Source: Paramoeba atlantica (lineage: Eukaryota > Discosea). From it: a DNA stretch of 64,000 nucleotides. Position 1 is the stretch's first letter, and each line of letters opens with the position of its first letter. Made by a program: the position numbers and the translations under genes. Under the pieces are notes generated by a model. That model searched no databases. It was not told where the DNA came from and saw only the letters and a list, made by a program, of their open reading frames with translations. Positions 31,132 to 41,033 of the stretch are shown here, one piece after another. The DNA is taken from the NCBI GenBank assembly GCA_977017575.1, contig CDRNVI010000003.1:806001-870000 (forward strand), in the 5' to 3' direction.

Positions 31132-31691
31132 GAAGTCAGCGGACACGTCTATCTGGAATATTTATTTATTCATTTATTTATTTATGAGAAGCGAACCCAT
31201 GACACAAGCGAAAAGCATTTCTAGAATGCTTAAATCATAATTCGATGCTCCTTCTTTCCTATCCCCTCCTTTGACACCAAATATTCCCCCTCTTCCTCAT
31301 TCATTGAATTCATTCCGTTGGTCGCTCGCTTTTCCTATACAGTCGTGACCACATTAAGCCAAAAGCACACAAGATAACACACAAAAAAACAGTGATGACG
31401 GTTATAAGAGTTTACGAAAAGTGGGCAGTCGTTTAAAAAAAAAACATTCACTTATCCCGCTTTTATTGGGCAATTAAGTTTGCAAGGCGCCAAATCGCCC
31501 GTGCGAATAAACAATTCATCTGCGATTCTAATAGTTTACGGTAAGAAATTCAGGCGAGAGCTTATTACGTATAGTTTTACTTATCATTGAAAATGTGACT
31601 GTTGATTGATTGATTTCGTAAATTCATTAGAAAAGTTATTAACGGATGTGTATGTGCTTAGGGACTATTCAAATACAAAATCTACACGTTT
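31132..31691. other. LINE-B 3' UTR and unassigned sequence
   Basis: A/T-rich, with TATTTATTCATTTATTTA near 31160 and an A-run near 31435. No coding signal. The end of the LINE-B and the start of the next element cannot be placed exactly. Confidence 0.5.
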
Positions 31692-31894
31692 TCTAGAAGT
31701 CTACGCATAGAAATTTAACCGAGGGGCTAATATCGGGTCAAATGCCCCGGAAGGGGGTTATAATTTTCATTGTTCTTTTCCCCGAAAGGGGGTTGTAATT
31801 GAATCATGTATAAAAGCTACAATATGTATTCTGAAAATTTACATATTTACTGATTACTTACTTGTAGAATCTTTTTCCTTTACGCGTTTTTTGT

Positions 31895-32923
31895 ATGTCT
31901 GGAATCGTCCAAGCTGTTACTAGGGCAATTTCACGATCTAGAGCAAACAGCCCTGAGCCTCAAGCTCCGGAGCCCCAGGTTTCCCGACATAGCCGACGAG
32001 GCGGTACCCTCAACCCTGACCAGGTTGAAGCCCTCCTTGGAAACGATGTACGTTTGCCGATGACGGATGATGCGAAATATGAATTTGCTCATAAGATGCG
32101 ATTGCTTCTCTCTCGAGGTCATAAGGTTTGGATTCAGGCAGTATGGGGCCACAAGGAAGAGACCGAGCAATATACAGTAATCGGCCAAGTGTACTTGAAA
32201 AATCGCAATGACCCTGACCACTCAGAATTAAAGGCGCGTTGGGATGATGAACAAGATATGGAGTACAGCTTCCCGTTCCCAGATATTGACTATTACTCAT
32301 TGGCGATTGCTAAAGTACAAGCTCGGATGCCAAGCGGTGAGCGAGTTGAGCATCTTCCTTCTGTAGACCGTTTGACCATCTCTGATCCCAAGAACTTCTC
32401 TCCCATTGAACCAAAAACATGGGGTCCATGGATAGAATCCCCAGATGAGTTTAAGCCACGGGAACTGGTGCGAGAGCTCCGCGATACGAAAGAATACGGC
32501 GTACGGTTCAATCCTCCGCTTGTTCGGGAACGCTTATTCGAAATGCTCGTTCAGTGGATTTATGCGGCGCGCAAGTTGGCAGAATGGACAGACGAAAACT
32601 TCTACAACATAGCTAAGATCATTATAGAGGAGCTAAGAAACCATTATTGGGCTGCGGCCGGCGCTCCAGTTGAGAAAGTACAGCAGCGACTTCACCAGGT
32701 GAAGAACCCTGACGACACCTATGGACGTATTATGCTAGAGGAAACTTCAAAGCAGTCTCGTCGGGTACGTGCGACCCAGCCTCCGCTGTGCTTCAACTGT
32801 CGCATGCCTGGGCACTTGCGGGCCAATTGTCCACGTTTAAAGGATTTTCACCGGGGGGTGGCGAGTGGCGGTACGAAGACACCTGTGAGCTACACTCGTG
32901 CCGAAAGACGAACGATCCACTAG
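31895..32923 (+). CDS. Gag-like protein of E1
   Basis: 342 codons (MSGIVQAVTRAISRSRANSP). Residues about 45-125 resemble the other E gags (LNPDQVEALL, KVWIQAVWGHKEETEQYTVIGQVYLK...LKARWDD, PFPDIDYYSLAIAKVQARMPSG), followed by WGPWIESPDEFKPRELVREL and LRNHYWAAAGAPVEKVQQRL. A CCHC zinc knuckle, CFNCRMPGHLRANC, lies near residue 300, then a Gly-rich basic tail. Zinc-knuckle gags bind element RNA. Same layout in E2 and E3. Confidence 0.75.
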   Translation: MSGIVQAVTRAISRSRANSPEPQAPEPQVSRHSRRGGTLNPDQVEALLGNDVRLPMTDDAKYEFAHKMRLLLSRGHKVWIQAVWGHKEETEQYTVIGQVYLKNRNDPDHSELKARWDDEQDMEYSFPFPDIDYYSLAIAKVQARMPSGERVEHLPSVDRLTISDPKNFSPIEPKTWGPWIESPDEFKPRELVRELRDTKEYGVRFNPPLVRERLFEMLVQWIYAARKLAEWTDENFYNIAKIIIEELRNHYWAAAGAPVEKVQQRLHQVKNPDDTYGRIMLEETSKQSRRVRATQPPLCFNCRMPGHLRANCPRLKDFHRGVASGGTKTPVSYTRAERRTIH

Positions 32924-33594
32924 GAAACGTTCCCCACCCCGAAAACAACTACTCGTGCTCCTGCCTTATACAAAAGGCGGGAGAACTTACCAGGCTATTT
33001 TACACGTTCATCTCCAAGTTATGTATGGAACGGTGTGCGATATGTCAGCACACTGCGGAATGCGCAGCAAATACTCGTGACTCAAACAATGAGTCAAACA
33101 AACACTACAGGTACGGGTCGAACTCAAAAGAGGATAAATCGTCCCGCAGGACACCAAACGGACCTATCAGGCCCCTTAGCGAAAACAAGAAGGTTGAACT
33201 TGACGTGCCAACTCCTCCGTATGGATCCAAACGACGCGCTGGCGCCGGCTCTTCAGAGGGCAGTATATCCGATGTGGACGGAAACGACGTGGGCCACAAG
33301 GGAACGTATTTGGATGCGACTAAACGAGTTCTGCGAGAAAAGAAGCATACGTCCAACTGCGCTGCACGCAATATTGTTTCTGGATTCCCTAAGCGTTGCG
33401 GTAACGACGCGGCTAGCCTACACAAGAAGTCTACACACCATTTACACATGCATAAACGAGGACAACACCCCTCTCAAGCTATACTCGAAGGCACTACAAG
33501 CGCAGGGGGGGCTGGAGCCACAACGTCAGATGGAGCCACTGACCCCGTATCTGCTACGGAAATTGTGCAGCAGGATAACAGTCTCACAGACCAT

Positions 33595-33852
33595 TTGATT
33601 GATTGAAAAAAAGCAATATATCTCCGAGGAGATGTTACCTCCCTAGGACAAGCCCCCCCTTATCGCTTGCTAGGAGCTGTGCCACGCAGCACGCAAGTCA
33701 AATCCGAAGATTTGACCAGATCGAGCGCGAGCAGCCAGCTTATGTTTTTTAACCCCTTTTATATACTACAAGAAAATATTCTTTATGAAATCCGCAGCGA
33801 GGCGTCCGAACATTCAATAAAGCAGAAACAATATAAAGCAACAAGGTACAGA
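33595..33852 (-). mobile_element. Short SL-tagged retroposon S1
   Basis: Minus strand: 14 nt of SL exon (33852 to 33839), about 50 nt of unique sequence, then a roughly 190-nt module shared with 34148-34372, ending in a T-run and CAATCAATCAATCAA. Duplication ACCAT at 33590-33594 and 33853-33857. No ORF. The shared 3' module suggests it rides on the same reverse transcriptase as the half-LINE. Confidence 0.75.
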
Positions 33853-34147
33853 ACCATGGCCGTGCTGCTGTGCTGGAAAGCGGCGGCGCGGTGGACAGAG
33901 GTCGCCGAACTCTGCAGGGAGAAGTTTCTCAAGGTATCCTCAACCGAGATAGTGATTTATTGGGGTCGGGCGACGAAATCAACACGCCTAAACCCCTTCC
34001 GGCCGTATATGCATGCCGTCATAACGGGTCCGGGGACGCCAGAGCTAGCACGCTACATAGAGGGGCTTCCGCCAAAACAGAAGATATGCCATACTCCCGT
34101 GCGGGAAATGGATGCGGAAATAAGAAAAATTCTAGGAAGAGGGTTTG

Positions 34148-35596
34148 ATTGATTGATTGATTTTTAGGCAATATATCTCCGAGGAGATGTTACCTCCCTA
34201 GGACAAGCCCCCCCTTGTCGCTTGCTAGGAGCCGTGCCACGCAGCACGCAAGTCAAATCCGAAGATTTGACCAGATCGAGCGCGAGCAGCCAGCTTATCT
34301 TTTTTAACCCCTTTTATATCCCTCCCCCCCTTTTTATATGCTACAAGAAAATATTCTTTATGAAAAAACACTTCTTTTGAAGTGAAAAAACACAACACAC
34401 TCCAAAGATTATGCTGAATGACCTACGATGCCTACGTAGCTGATATTTAACTTCCACGTTCCTTTTCTACGGTATACGCTGGATACTTTACCCAATGAGA
34501 CGTTGACCTCATATTGCCTATCAAACGACCACGCGACAGAACACATCGCTCCCTTTCTGATGTGTTCAGACCACGATCGGATTTCACTTGCCGGGATGGG
34601 GAAATCCTGATTTGAGCACGATGCTAGTGTTTCGCAAATTTCCGTCGATTTAGCGTTCATGTCAAACTGGACCCTGATCGGTGTATCTCGGGGGTTCTGA
34701 GACACCGCTTCATCAAGCTGTGGAGAACCGTCGGAAGAGTGATTTGCAGAGTCTCGTACCTGCGACACCTCTTCTACCGTGTTTTCTTCCAGCTGTTCTT
34801 CAAGCTGTGAAGGACCGTCGGAAGAATGATGCGCAGAGTCCCTTATCTGCGACGCCTCTTCTACCATGTTTTCAAAAGTTAATTCATATGGCACTTGGAG
34901 AGGACTCGGAAGCTCCTGCGAATCCTTCGACCTGTCTGAGTTTGAGAACTGCCTGTCCTCTGAATTCCGCGGCGTAGAGTTGCAGTCAAAGAAGGGACGT
35001 TCGGATTTCGGCGTACTTTGCGGCTCCTTACTTATACCCGAAGTTTGAGTTGGGGTTAACGGTGTGTCCGGTGTTTCTGAAAATACGGGGCAATGTTCGT
35101 GTGTCTTTCCTTCAGAAATTTCTTCCGCGTCAGGTGTTTTTGCCTCACTGAAATCTGCCTCGCGTTTTGCTGCACACGGTTTTGTTTCTTGTGAATCGGA
35201 ACCTCCTCCGGACGCGGTGGTGTTTAGTGTTGCTGAATTGGCTCTGCGAACCGTGTCGAAATCTGGGCCCGCGTCTGGTTGTAAGGCTGAGCGCGATTCT
35301 GGTTGCACGCCTGTTTGGAAAATCGAAGGTGACACGCATACTCCAGAATACTCGTCACTTGACAGTGAGGGCAGCGTCGCAGACAAAGAAGGCAGCGTGT
35401 TTGATATTAGGCTTGCAATGGGCTTTAAAGACTGAACTACAGCGGTGGCTGACGGTAACTGGAACATATATCCCTCAGGACGACGAATCCGAATTAGTGA
35501 ACTGACTTTTTCTTGCCTCGATGCGGCCGCTTCTTGATCTTTTCTTTCCTTTGCCTTCCTTTCTGCTTCATCCACTTGTTTCTTCAGCTCGCGAAA
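34148..35596 (-). mobile_element. ORF1-only 'half-LINE' related to LINE-C
   Basis: Minus strand: LINE-C-type ORF1 without any RT, followed by about 35 nt and the same 3' module as S1 with an AATCAATCAATC tail. The 13-bp duplication GGAAGAGGGTTTG lies at 34135-34147 and 35597-35609, so it is a single insertion event. Resembles in concept mammalian HAL1 (ORF1-only L1). Confidence 0.75.
34409..35596 (-). CDS. ORF1 of the half-LINE
   Basis: About 395 codons, 5'-truncated by the insertion joint (homology starts at FRELKKQVDEAERKAKERKD). It follows LINE-C ORF1: coiled-coil-like charged helix, LIRIRRPEGYMFQLPSATAV, acidic Ser/Thr/Pro-rich middle with an internal near-repeat (VEEASQIRDSAHHSSDGPSQ and a close copy about 35 residues later), and the small-barrel-like end KGAMCSVAWSFDRQYEVNV...GKVSSVYRRKGTWKLNISYVG, stopping after GHSA. 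No break inside. Confidence 0.75.
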   Translation of the reverse strand, partial: FRELKKQVDEAERKAKERKDQEAAASRQEKVSSLIRIRRPEGYMFQLPSATAVVQSLKPIASLISNTLPSLSATLPSLSSDEYSGVCVSPSIFQTGVQPESRSALQPDAGPDFDTVRRANSATLNTTASGGGSDSQETKPCAAKREADFSEAKTPDAEEISEGKTHEHCPVFSETPDTPLTPTQTSGISKEPQSTPKSERPFFDCNSTPRNSEDRQFSNSDRSKDSQELPSPLQVPYELTFENMVEEASQIRDSAHHSSDGPSQLEEQLEENTVEEVSQVRDSANHSSDGSPQLDEAVSQNPRDTPIRVQFDMNAKSTEICETLASCSNQDFPIPASEIRSWSEHIRKGAMCSVAWSFDRQYEVNVSLGKVSSVYRRKGTWKLNISYVGIVGHSA

Positions 35597-35813
35597 GGAA
35601 GAGGGTTTGGTACCCACTCAATCAAACGCGGGGCAATAACACATCTATTCCAACACGTGGTCGAGGGCCGCCTCACCTTGTCGGAGATTCAGTACCTCAC
35701 AAAACATTTGAATCTGGAAAGTCTTCTTCGCTACAATGCAAACCAATTGACGACCGCGCGAGCCTTGGGGACCCAAAGAGTTTCAGCACTGCTTCCGGGG
35801 CTGTGACCCCAGA

Positions 35814-36186
35814 GATGATCCAGGAGTGTTATAAACAAGTTCCATATTTAAAGCGACATTCGTTAATTTGCACACGACGTAGCTCTAAGCTAGCTAAGGA
35901 AAAGGATTTCGCGATTCCGTTGCATGTCAAACCGAATATTCCGAAACTTGATGTTAATAAGGTCCGGAAATGGATGTCCCCAGCTGTTGACACGAGATTT
36001 CAAGCAGTATGGCAAGAAGCGCTTAAGATGCCCGTACATCCAGAAGAACCTCCTGCGGTTAAAAGCGGACTGTCTTCCTCAGACTTTCAACTACTTGAAA
36101 AGCATAATATCATTAAGAAACTAACGGCGGAGGACGTTGCTAAGAGACCTTCAATGCAGTACCTTATTCCATTTACGGTGGTAGAA
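35814..36186 (+). pseudogene. Start of RT region of E1
   Basis: Fossil. Reads MIQECYKQVPYLKRHSLICTRRSSKLAKEKDFAIPLHV and LLEKHNIIKKLTAEDVAKRPSMQYLIPFTVVE, colinear with the E3 RT start at 51722. In E3 the YR stop and RT start overlap as ATGA; here they lie close together in the same way. Confidence 0.7.
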
Positions 36187-36423
36187 TCTAGAAGTATACG
36201 TTTAGAAATTTAGGATGATTGACATAATGGCCCTTCGGGGCACATAATATTTATATTATGAATTGTTTTTACAGATTGTGGCCCCGAAAGGGGCACCCGT
36301 TGTTAGATGTAATGAGATTTATAATTTAGTAGTACTCGGGATGAAGTAATATATATTGTTTTTGTGTATAGCGACACTCCTTCTTTTACCCTTTTCAAAT
36401 TGCGGGTTGGTTCGCGGAGTTGG
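36187..36423 (+). other. YR-element terminus-like sequence
   Basis: Begins TCTAGAAGTATACGTTTAG, close to the E1 left end at 31692, and holds paired CCCTTCGGGGC and CCCCGAAAGGGGC motifs also seen near 49055 (GGCCCTTCGGGGCACATAAT). Probably the left end of E2 or of a lost element. Confidence 0.6.
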
Positions 36424-37356
36424 TTTTTTATTAAGACAACGTTTTTTATTAAGACAACGTTTTTTATTAAGACAACGTTTTTTATTAAGACAACCTTTTT
36501 TATTAAGACAACGTTTTTTTATTAAGACAACGTTTTTTATTAAGACAACGTTTTTTATTAAGACAACGTTTTTTATTAAGACAACGTTTTTTATTAAGAC
36601 AACGTTTTTTATTAAGAAAACGTTTTTTATTAAGACAACGTTTTTTATTAAGACAACGTTTTTTATTAAGACAACGTTTTTTTATTAAGACAACGTTTTT
36701 TATTAAGACAACGTTTTTTATTAAGACAACGTTTTTTATTAAGACAACGTTTTTTATTAAGACAACGTTTTTTATTAAGACAACGTTTTTTATTAAGACA
36801 ACGTTTTTTATTAAGACAACGTTTTTTATTAAGACAACGTTTTTTATTAAGACAACGTTTTTTATTAAGACAACGTTTTTTATTAAGACAACGTTTTTTA
36901 TTAAGACAACGTTTTTTATTAAGACAACGTTTTTTATTAAGACAACGTTTTTTTATTAAGACAACGTTTTTTATTAAGACAACGTTTTTTATTAAGACAA
37001 CGTTTTTTATTAAGACAACGTTTTTTATTAAGACAACGTTTTTTATTAAGACAACGTTTTTTATTAAGACAACGTTTTTTATTAAGACAACGTTTTTTAT
37101 TAAGACAACGTTTTTTTATTAAGACAACGTTTTTTATTAAGACAACGTTTTTTATTAAGACAACGTTTTTTTATTAAGACAACGTTTTTTATTAAGACAA
37201 CGTTTTTTATTAAGACAACACTTTTTATTAAGACAACGTTTTTTATTAAGACAACGTTTTTTATTAAGACAACGTTTTTTATTAAGACAACGTTTTTTAT
37301 TAAGACAACGTTTTTTATTAAGACAACGTTTTTTATTAAGACAACGTTTTTTATTA
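36424..37356. repeat. Array of about 52 copies of an 18-bp unit
   Basis: Near-perfect tandem repeats of ATTAAGACAACGTTTTTT, some with seven T. The same unit, two copies, forms the 3' tail of the LINE-B ends at 228-262 and 13604-13640, in LINE-B sense on the plus strand here. No LINE-B body adjoins the array. Confidence 0.95.
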
Positions 37357-38589
37357 ATGCATTTTAATAAAGAATGGCCGGAGGCGTTCGGACCGTTCGG
37401 GGCTTTGTTGGCGGTCAAACAAAGACTTCGATCGGCCACGTGTTGTCGAGGAAACCTGTTCTTGCCCCCGCAGCGGGAATGGGGAGTAGCCAAACTCCGA
37501 CCGCGTGCCCTGTTTCGAATGACCAATCTTATGGTCCCTACTAAACGTTTCGCTATTACTTGGTGCAAGTCGTATGATGAATGTACGAGGCCTCCCAACC
37601 CTGTCGATCCGACCCAACCCTGTCGATCTCCCAACCCTGTCGATCCGAGTCTGCAATACGGGGGACAACGTACGACGCTGAACCCGGAGCAAGTGGCGGC
37701 TTTGCTTAGGGGGGGAACAGGCTCTGCAGCGATGTCTGACGAGGATAAGGCGGAATTCGCGCAAAAAGTCCGGACTTTGATCCTTAAGGGTTACGATGTG
37801 TCTGTAGAAGCCGTGTGGGGTCACCATGGGGATGCAGTGCGCGAAACTGTGATTGGCAACGTTCGTCTGAAATCCGACGATTCAGGAGGCATTGAAGCCG
37901 TTTGGAACGATGATCCCGGCATGGCATACGACTTTCCTTTTCCAGACATCGAATATTATTCGTTGGAAATTACCCGGGTGCGAGCAAAGATGCCTGGAGG
38001 GCGCAAAGCGGACGAAGAACCTAAGACTCCTAATGCGCCTATCACCGATCCGGCTCGTTTCACCGCAAACGATCCTCTAACATGGGGCCCGTGGCTAGAA
38101 TCCGAGGATGAGTTACGCGTACGAGACCTTATCCGTGATTTACGCGTCCATCCTGAATTTGGTTTGTTACTGAACGCTCCTCCTATCCGTGAACGTCTAT
38201 TTAAAATAGTCCAAGAGTGGATCCAAGCGGCACGAGTTTTTCCCCTATGGCGAGAGGAACATTTTCTCGAAATCGTACGCACAGCCATCGAAGAACTGCG
38301 AAACCACTATTGGGCCTCATCCGGAATTCAAGTCGAACGTGTACAATTAAAACTCTACAAGGATGATGACACTAAGGATGCGTACTCGAAGGCAGTTGCG
38401 GAGGAAAAGCTGCGCCACATGAGTGTTTCAAAAATCGCCACTAATCGCCCGGCCTTTCTTTGCTATCGATGCCACAAGCCAGGTCACTTTCGCGCCAACT
38501 GCCCATTAAATCAATCTTCTACGCGTTCGACCCCGGGTTTTCGGGGCGGGGTGACGAGCGGCACAACAGGTGCAAAGAGGAGCCAATAG
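37357..38589 (+). CDS. Gag-like protein of E2
   Basis: 410-codon frame. The first roughly 95 codons are unlike other E gags and include a short repeat (three copies around NPVDP), so the real start may lie further in. From GGQRTTLNPEQVAALLRGG it follows E1/E3: VSVEAVWGHHGDAVRETVIGNVRLK (small-barrel-like), PFPDIEYYSLEITRVRAKMPGG, WGPWLESEDELRVRDLIRDL, LRNHYWASSGIQVERVQLKL, and the zinc knuckle CYRCHKPGHFRANC near residue 370. Ends with a Gly-rich tail. Confidence 0.7.
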   Translation: MHFNKEWPEAFGPFGALLAVKQRLRSATCCRGNLFLPPQREWGVAKLRPRALFRMTNLMVPTKRFAITWCKSYDECTRPPNPVDPTQPCRSPNPVDPSLQYGGQRTTLNPEQVAALLRGGTGSAAMSDEDKAEFAQKVRTLILKGYDVSVEAVWGHHGDAVRETVIGNVRLKSDDSGGIEAVWNDDPGMAYDFPFPDIEYYSLEITRVRAKMPGGRKADEEPKTPNAPITDPARFTANDPLTWGPWLESEDELRVRDLIRDLRVHPEFGLLLNAPPIRERLFKIVQEWIQAARVFPLWREEHFLEIVRTAIEELRNHYWASSGIQVERVQLKLYKDDDTKDAYSKAVAEEKLRHMSVSKIATNRPAFLCYRCHKPGHFRANCPLNQSSTRSTPGFRGGVTSGTTGAKRSQ

Positions 38590-38648
38590 GCCAGGTTCCC
38601 CACCCCTTATATCGCTCGTGCCCGTCCATCAAGCAGGGTATTCCCCGG

Positions 38649-40109
38649 ATGTCGGTTAAGAAGTTGAGAGAAATGATGAATGAGGCGACTGGTGATCGAT
38701 TCGATGAGACATTGGAGACTTTATTACGTTTACCGGAACAGGCATCCACCATTCCGCTATATAAGTCGTTTTTGCCGCACAATGACATAAAGGAATTAGC
38801 AGCGGCGGGTTTCATTTCCAGAGTATCAGACGAAGAAGCTAAGGTGCGGCCGTCTTTGGATTGGGTGATACCTTTCACAGTTGTGGAACCTGGTGAACAT
38901 GAACATTCCGAACGTCGTCGTTTTATAGCGTGGACGCAGGCAGATAATGATCGCATTAAGGAAATATATGAACCGTATGTCCCCGTTAGACATGCAGCGT
39001 ATTATCTGCACCGCGCCAAAGAAGAAAGTGCCGTCAAACGGGATTTGGCGTGTGGGTTTTGGCAGGTCGCAATACCAGAGGAAAGTCGTCAAAAGTTTCG
39101 CTTTAAAGACGCAAAAGGGGATCTATACGAATTGACTGTAATGCCCATGGGGCATCGGTGCGCTCCCGAGTTAATGCACACCTTGACAGCAACTCTAGCA
39201 GGTGACAGAAATTACTGTACCGAAAAGCACGCGTTCTTTTATTCCGGACTGGACGTTTATATTGATGGTATCCGTTTTGCCGCGCGGGATGAGATAGCAA
39301 ATAAGTACGCTCGTTTTGTGGATGATAGAGCAGACAGATTAAATGCCTTGTTTAAAGATCGTGGAGAGCCGCCCGCACAGATTTACACATTCAATGGAAT
39401 CAAGTATTTTCACAGACAAGGGAAAGTGGCTTTAGGAGACAAAATTTCGCGGCGATTGCGACAGGATGACTTTGCTGCAGCCACTTATGCATCTTTGGAA
39501 TCGGGGGTAGGCCGCCTTATTTTCGCCTCCGCTGTAATGGGTGTTCACCTTCCTCACTATCACTTGGAAATGAAAATTGTTCGTCGTCGGATTAATAATC
39601 TAAATCGCGACCCTACTTTGCTGGATAAGCCCGTTTCCTTACCGACACCGGTGCGAATCGCACTTTCGGAGTGGCGAGATAAGCTGTTGTATAAAACTCC
39701 CGTCGATCCACCTCCACACCCAGACACGGTGCCGCATAACCATATTTTGTGTACAGACGCATCCTCTACGGGATGGGGTGCGGTCCTGTATTTGGATTAC
39801 GGGCAAGTCGTTTGTGCTGGGTCGCGGTGGCCACCTGTTTTTGAGTATGAAGTCAATCGCGCAGAGGCACGCGCCGTTCGCCTCGCCTTTGGAAAATTTG
39901 GCCATCACTTTGGTAGGGATACGTGTGTAGATGTCTTCGTTGATAACACTTCCTGCGTCGCGGCATTAAATCGTAAGATGTCTAATTCGGATGGTATTAC
40001 GTCGGAGCTTCGCCGTTTGTTGGATTATTTAAAGCGTAAAGGGTTGGTCGTTAAAGCCCAGTATATTTGCTCGAAGGAAAATCCTGCCGATCCGTACAGC
40101 CGCATGTAG
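38649..40109 (+). CDS. Reverse transcriptase-RNase H of E2
   Basis: From ATG 38649 (MSVKKLREMMNEATGDRF) about 486 codons. RT: IPFTVVEPGEHEHSERRRFI, AVKRDLACGFWQVAIPEES, TVMPMGHRCAPELMHTL, GLDVYIDGIRFAA (catalytic block). RNase H: HILCTDASSTGWGAVLYLDY, YEVNRAEARAVRLAFGKF, DVFVDNTSCVAALNRK, YICSKENPADPYSRM. This is the most complete RT-RNase H of the E family in the window, and groups with V in being DIRS/Ngaro-like. Confidence 0.8.
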   Translation: MSVKKLREMMNEATGDRFDETLETLLRLPEQASTIPLYKSFLPHNDIKELAAAGFISRVSDEEAKVRPSLDWVIPFTVVEPGEHEHSERRRFIAWTQADNDRIKEIYEPYVPVRHAAYYLHRAKEESAVKRDLACGFWQVAIPEESRQKFRFKDAKGDLYELTVMPMGHRCAPELMHTLTATLAGDRNYCTEKHAFFYSGLDVYIDGIRFAARDEIANKYARFVDDRADRLNALFKDRGEPPAQIYTFNGIKYFHRQGKVALGDKISRRLRQDDFAAATYASLESGVGRLIFASAVMGVHLPHYHLEMKIVRRRINNLNRDPTLLDKPVSLPTPVRIALSEWRDKLLYKTPVDPPPHPDTVPHNHILCTDASSTGWGAVLYLDYGQVVCAGSRWPPVFEYEVNRAEARAVRLAFGKFGHHFGRDTCVDVFVDNTSCVAALNRKMSNSDGITSELRRLLDYLKRKGLVVKAQYICSKENPADPYSRM

Positions 40110-40349
40110 TCAAAATGAATTGAAAGTTCATCTAATTCAAAATATAGGTAGTTCCAAAAATATAGTATAACTTATTTATAACTTATTTATAACTTATTTG
40201 GTATATAGAATCATCAAAAAAAAAAAAAAAAAAAACAAGTTATTAAGTGTGTGGGATAAGGCAGACCGTTTTCTTGTATCTGGAGTAGGCGCCACATACG
40301 AGTAGCAGTACCTGCGAGTGGGTATGTGTTGGACTGGCGAATGGGTGGT
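40110..40349. other. E2 3' non-coding part
   Basis: A/T-rich, three copies of AACTTATTTAT and a run of about 20 A (40215-40234). No gene. Confidence 0.5.
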
Positions 40350-41031
40350 CCCCGCGTTGGACCCGTTCGCAAGCTCGTTGAAAGGGAGAGGTAAGTGTAT
40401 GTTATTGTCATGGGATATTTATGTTTTGTCTTTTGCGCAGCTGTGACATTGTTTCATCTTTTTTGACATAGGAGATAACTTGGAATCATGTATAGGTTTG
40501 TATATGAGTTAATCGAATGTCTTTGCGAACAATATGAAATTTGTTTTCCTTTTCTAAATATATTATGATGTAAAATTCTTGAAGTTTACGGATAGAATTT
40601 GACGAGAAATATATTTTCGAAGTGATATGGATAGGATGCCCCGCCGGGGGGCATTGTACCTGTTTTTGTTTTAAACAATAAAATTGTGTTAATACTGATA
40701 TACAAATATCCCGTAGTACGATATTCGAATATTTATAATTCAATTACTCAGGTTTACTGTTCTCGACAAAAGTTTCCCCTCCCACCAGCCCCCAAACCAC
40801 TCCCCGCGTTGGACCCGTTCGCAAGCTCGTTGAAAGGGAGAGGTAAGTGTATGTTATTGTCATGGGATATTTATGTTTTGTCTTTTGCGCAGCTGTGACA
40901 TTGTTTCATCTTTTTTGACATGGGAGATAACTTGGAATCATGTATAGGTTTGTATATGAGTTAATCGAATGTCTTTGCGAACAATATGAAATTTGTTTTC
41001 CTTTTCTAAATATATTATGATGTAAAATTCT
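40350..41031. repeat. 230-bp direct repeats at the right end of E2
   Basis: 40350-40579 and 40802-41031 are identical apart from about one base, starting CCCCGCGTTGGACCCG and ending TGTAAAATTCT. The high identity suggests recent origin or ongoing homogenisation. LINE-B copy 3 starts at 41034, immediately after. Confidence 0.9.
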
Positions 41032-41033
41032 GT

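Larger units (their letters stand above)
33035..35805 (+). pseudogene. Tyrosine recombinase region of E1, interrupted by two retroposons
   Basis: Fossil. YR pieces matching the E3 YR in order: RTRRLNLTCQLLRMDPNDA and TTWATRERIWMRLNEFCE in the core-binding part, then LLCWKAAARWTEVAELCREK, then GTHSIKRGAITHLFQHVVEG and LNLESLLRYNANQ. They are separated by a 258-bp SL-tagged retroposon (33595-33852) and a 1.45-kb half-LINE (34148-35596), each with its own target duplication. Confidence 0.75.
31692..36186 (+). mobile_element. YR retroelement E1 (DIRS/Ngaro-like)
   Basis: Fossil, broken by two insertions and by the abutting next element. Parts in order: left terminus (31692-31894, beginning TCTAGAAGTCTACG, with GGGG/CCCC motifs), gag (31895-32923), YR (33035-35805, interrupted), RT start (35814-36186). 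The RT part ends where a terminus-like sequence begins at 36187 (TCTAGAAGTATACG). The lack of a target duplication at that joint fits YR-type integration or recombination between related elements. Confidence 0.75.
37357..41031 (+). mobile_element. YR-related retroelement E2
   Basis: Fossil. Parts seen: gag (37357-38589), RT-RNase H (38649-40109), then a terminal region with a 230-bp direct repeat (40350-40579 and 40802-41031) around a spacer that starts TTGAAGTTTACGGATAGAA, similar to the other E termini. Split direct repeats are a known end structure of Ngaro/PAT-type YR elements. No YR part was recognised between gag and RT. Frames present look well kept. Confidence 0.7.

Noticed and set aside
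32788-33606. 272-codon frame overlapping the gag end and YR of E1
   Set aside because: Low-complexity shadow in another frame; the gag and YR frames carry the recognisable motifs.
33595-33852. S1 as a structural RNA gene such as a snRNA
   Set aside because: It has an SL remnant, a tail and a target duplication, and its module ends another retroposon; a retroposed origin explains it better.
36356-36688. Frames across the 18-bp array (RQRFLL and NKKRCL repeats)
   Set aside because: Any 18-bp array is open in several frames; the peptides are by-products.
36424-37356. Telomeric or centromeric satellite, or CRISPR array
   Set aside because: The unit is not TTAGGG-like, there are no spacers, and the unit matches the LINE-B tail.
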